The position numbers and the translations under genes were made by a program. A stretch of DNA of 64,000 nt from Methylocystis echinoides (GTDB taxonomy: Bacteria > Pseudomonadota > Alphaproteobacteria > Rhizobiales > Beijerinckiaceae): the NCBI RefSeq assembly GCF_040687965.1, contig NZ_CP156084.1:62001-126000 (forward strand), read 5' to 3'. The notes beneath the pieces were generated by a model. It was not told where the DNA came from and did not search any database. It saw only the letters and a list, made by a program, of their open reading frames with translations. Shown piece after piece: positions 63,186-64,000 of the stretch (position 1 is the first letter of the stretch; every line of letters starts with the position of its first letter).

Positions 63186-64000
63186 AGTTCCGCATCAAAC
63201 ACACATAAAACCCATCCGTCCGGCTCGTCGCCGGCGAAAGCCTGATCCCCCGCCCATGTGGCGAAGCGAAGCGGGCAAGGTCGGGAAGCCCCGCGCCTTC
63301 CGCCGTCTCCTGGGCCGAAAGAGCGGCAAAGTCAGGATTCGCGCTGAGAAACGCCTCGACCTGCACTTCGTTCTCGTCGATCAGGAGCGAGCAGGTCACA
63401 TAAGCGAGCCGGCCGCCGGGCTTCACGAAGCGCAGGGCCTGCTCGAGCAGCGCCGCCTGCTCCTTGAGCCGCAATTCCAGCGCGCCGGGCGCGAGGCGCC
63501 ATTTGGCGTCGGGGTGGCGCCGCCAGGCCCCGACGCCGGTGCAGGGCGCGTCGATCAGGACGAGGTCGCAGCGCCCGGCGAGATCGGAGAGGACATCCGC
63601 CTTGCCCTTCGGCTGGCGCACCTGAATGTTGCGCGCCCCCGCCCGCTCCAGCCGCTCGTGGATCGGCATCAGCCGGCGCCCGTCGGCGTCATAGGCGTAG
63701 AGCTGCCCGCGATTATGCATCTGCCCGGCCAGCGCCAGCGCCTTGCCGCCGCCGCCGGCGCAAAGGTCGAGAACCTGCTCGCCCGGCGCGGCGGCGCATA
63801 AAAGAGAGGCGAGCTGCGAGGCCTCGTCCTGCGGCTCGACCAGACCCTTCACATAAGCTGTTTCGGCGGGGAGCGCCGGCCCCCGGCCCTGCCCGGCCTC
63901 TATGCGCAGGCCGATCGGCGAGAGCGGCGTCGGGGATGGATTGAGATGCGAGAGCTTCGCCATAGCTTGCTCGCGGGAGCCCTTGAGGATGTTGACGCGC
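63154..64000 (-). CDS. RsmB/Sun-type rRNA cytosine-C5 methyltransferase (5' partial)
   Basis: The C-terminal 282 or so residues of a class I SAM methyltransferase that modifies a cytosine of 16S rRNA; the N-terminus lies beyond the right edge. SAM site VLDLCAGGGGKALALA, acidic loop DADGRRLMPIHERLERAG, the catalytic cysteines in IDAPCTGVGAWRRHPD and LAYVTCSLLIDENE are all present. The frame continues through VNILKGSREQAMAKL at the edge. The last 11 residues are coded by a palindromic repeat. Confidence 0.88.
   Translation of the reverse strand, partial: RVNILKGSREQAMAKLSHLNPSPTPLSPIGLRIEAGQGRGPALPAETAYVKGLVEPQDEASQLASLLCAAAPGEQVLDLCAGGGGKALALAGQMHNRGQLYAYDADGRRLMPIHERLERAGARNIQVRQPKGKADVLSDLAGRCDLVLIDAPCTGVGAWRRHPDAKWRLAPGALELRLKEQAALLEQALRFVKPGGRLAYVTCSLLIDENEVQVEAFLSANPDFAALSAQETAEGAGLPDLARFASPHGRGIRLSPATSRTDGFYVCLMRNSRPFSRFAEG

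Overview
This 64 kb window is GC-rich chromosomal DNA from an alphaproteobacterium, most likely of the order Hyphomicrobiales (Rhizobiales). Supporting signs are the NepR-type anti-sigma factor with an HWE/HisKA_2 histidine kinase, the CtaA/COX15 type of heme A synthase, paired HemP and PKHD hydroxylase iron-uptake genes, and clusters of GC-rich palindromic elements. A Methylocystis-like methanotroph would fit, but no diagnostic gene (pmo, mmo, mxa) is present, so the genus is only a guess.

Layout. 1-2 kb: the 3' end of a B12-dependent ribonucleotide reductase, then arrays of palindromic elements enclosing two nearly identical GIY-YIG genes. 2-6 kb: a BCS1-like AAA ATPase, a glycine-zipper protein, an RlpA-like protein, an outer-membrane-type protein and a FliJ-like protein. 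6.1-9.5 kb (minus strand): heme A synthase, a TIGR04222-type membrane protein with a Gly/Ser/Cys tail, an MNIO (DUF692) enzyme and a small partner, tightly packed. This is my leading candidate for an undescribed peptide-modification system. 9.7-10.4 kb: a MerR regulator and tRNA-Pro(GGG). 10.7-19.7 kb: a copper/silver island (P1B ATPase, CusABC-type efflux, FixH-like protein and a His-rich exported protein). 20-24.8 kb: a cobalamin riboswitch, a TonB-dependent receptor, two unknown genes and a PduO-type adenosyltransferase. 25-34.5 kb: an outer-membrane barrel, small glycine-zipper proteins, CbpA/CbpM, the NepR/kinase stress module, small exported proteins, PilZ and PAS proteins and a rhomboid protease.

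34.5-42.4 kb: CBS and patatin proteins, folE-hisI, an IscU-like scaffold, ruvC-ruvA and ruvB (separated by a methyltransferase-like gene and a Uma2 gene), and ybgC. 42.4-48.1 kb: a PstS-like protein with a Pho-box-like site, then tolQ-tolR-tolA-tolB without pal, then ung. 48.15-48.72 kb: a tandem array of a roughly 174 bp repeat. 48.7-53.4 kb: glutathione S-transferase, ChaA-like antiporter, a solitary Flp pilin, uvrC and a J-domain membrane protein. 53.7-61 kb: an iron/heme uptake island with two hemP genes divergent from a TonB receptor, two PKHD hydroxylases and exbB-exbD-tonB. 61-64 kb: guaA, a DUF559 protein and the 5'-truncated end of an rsmB-like methyltransferase.

How the parts connect. 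The window carries its own TonB/ExbB/ExbD energiser for outer-membrane receptors, one receptor under B12 riboswitch control and one in an iron locus. The adenosyltransferase would make adenosylcobalamin, the cofactor of the reductase at the left edge. Copper detoxification, heme A synthesis and the MNIO cluster lie next to each other, which makes a copper or cysteine-chemistry role for the MNIO cluster worth testing. All assignments come from reading the sequence; no database search was run.
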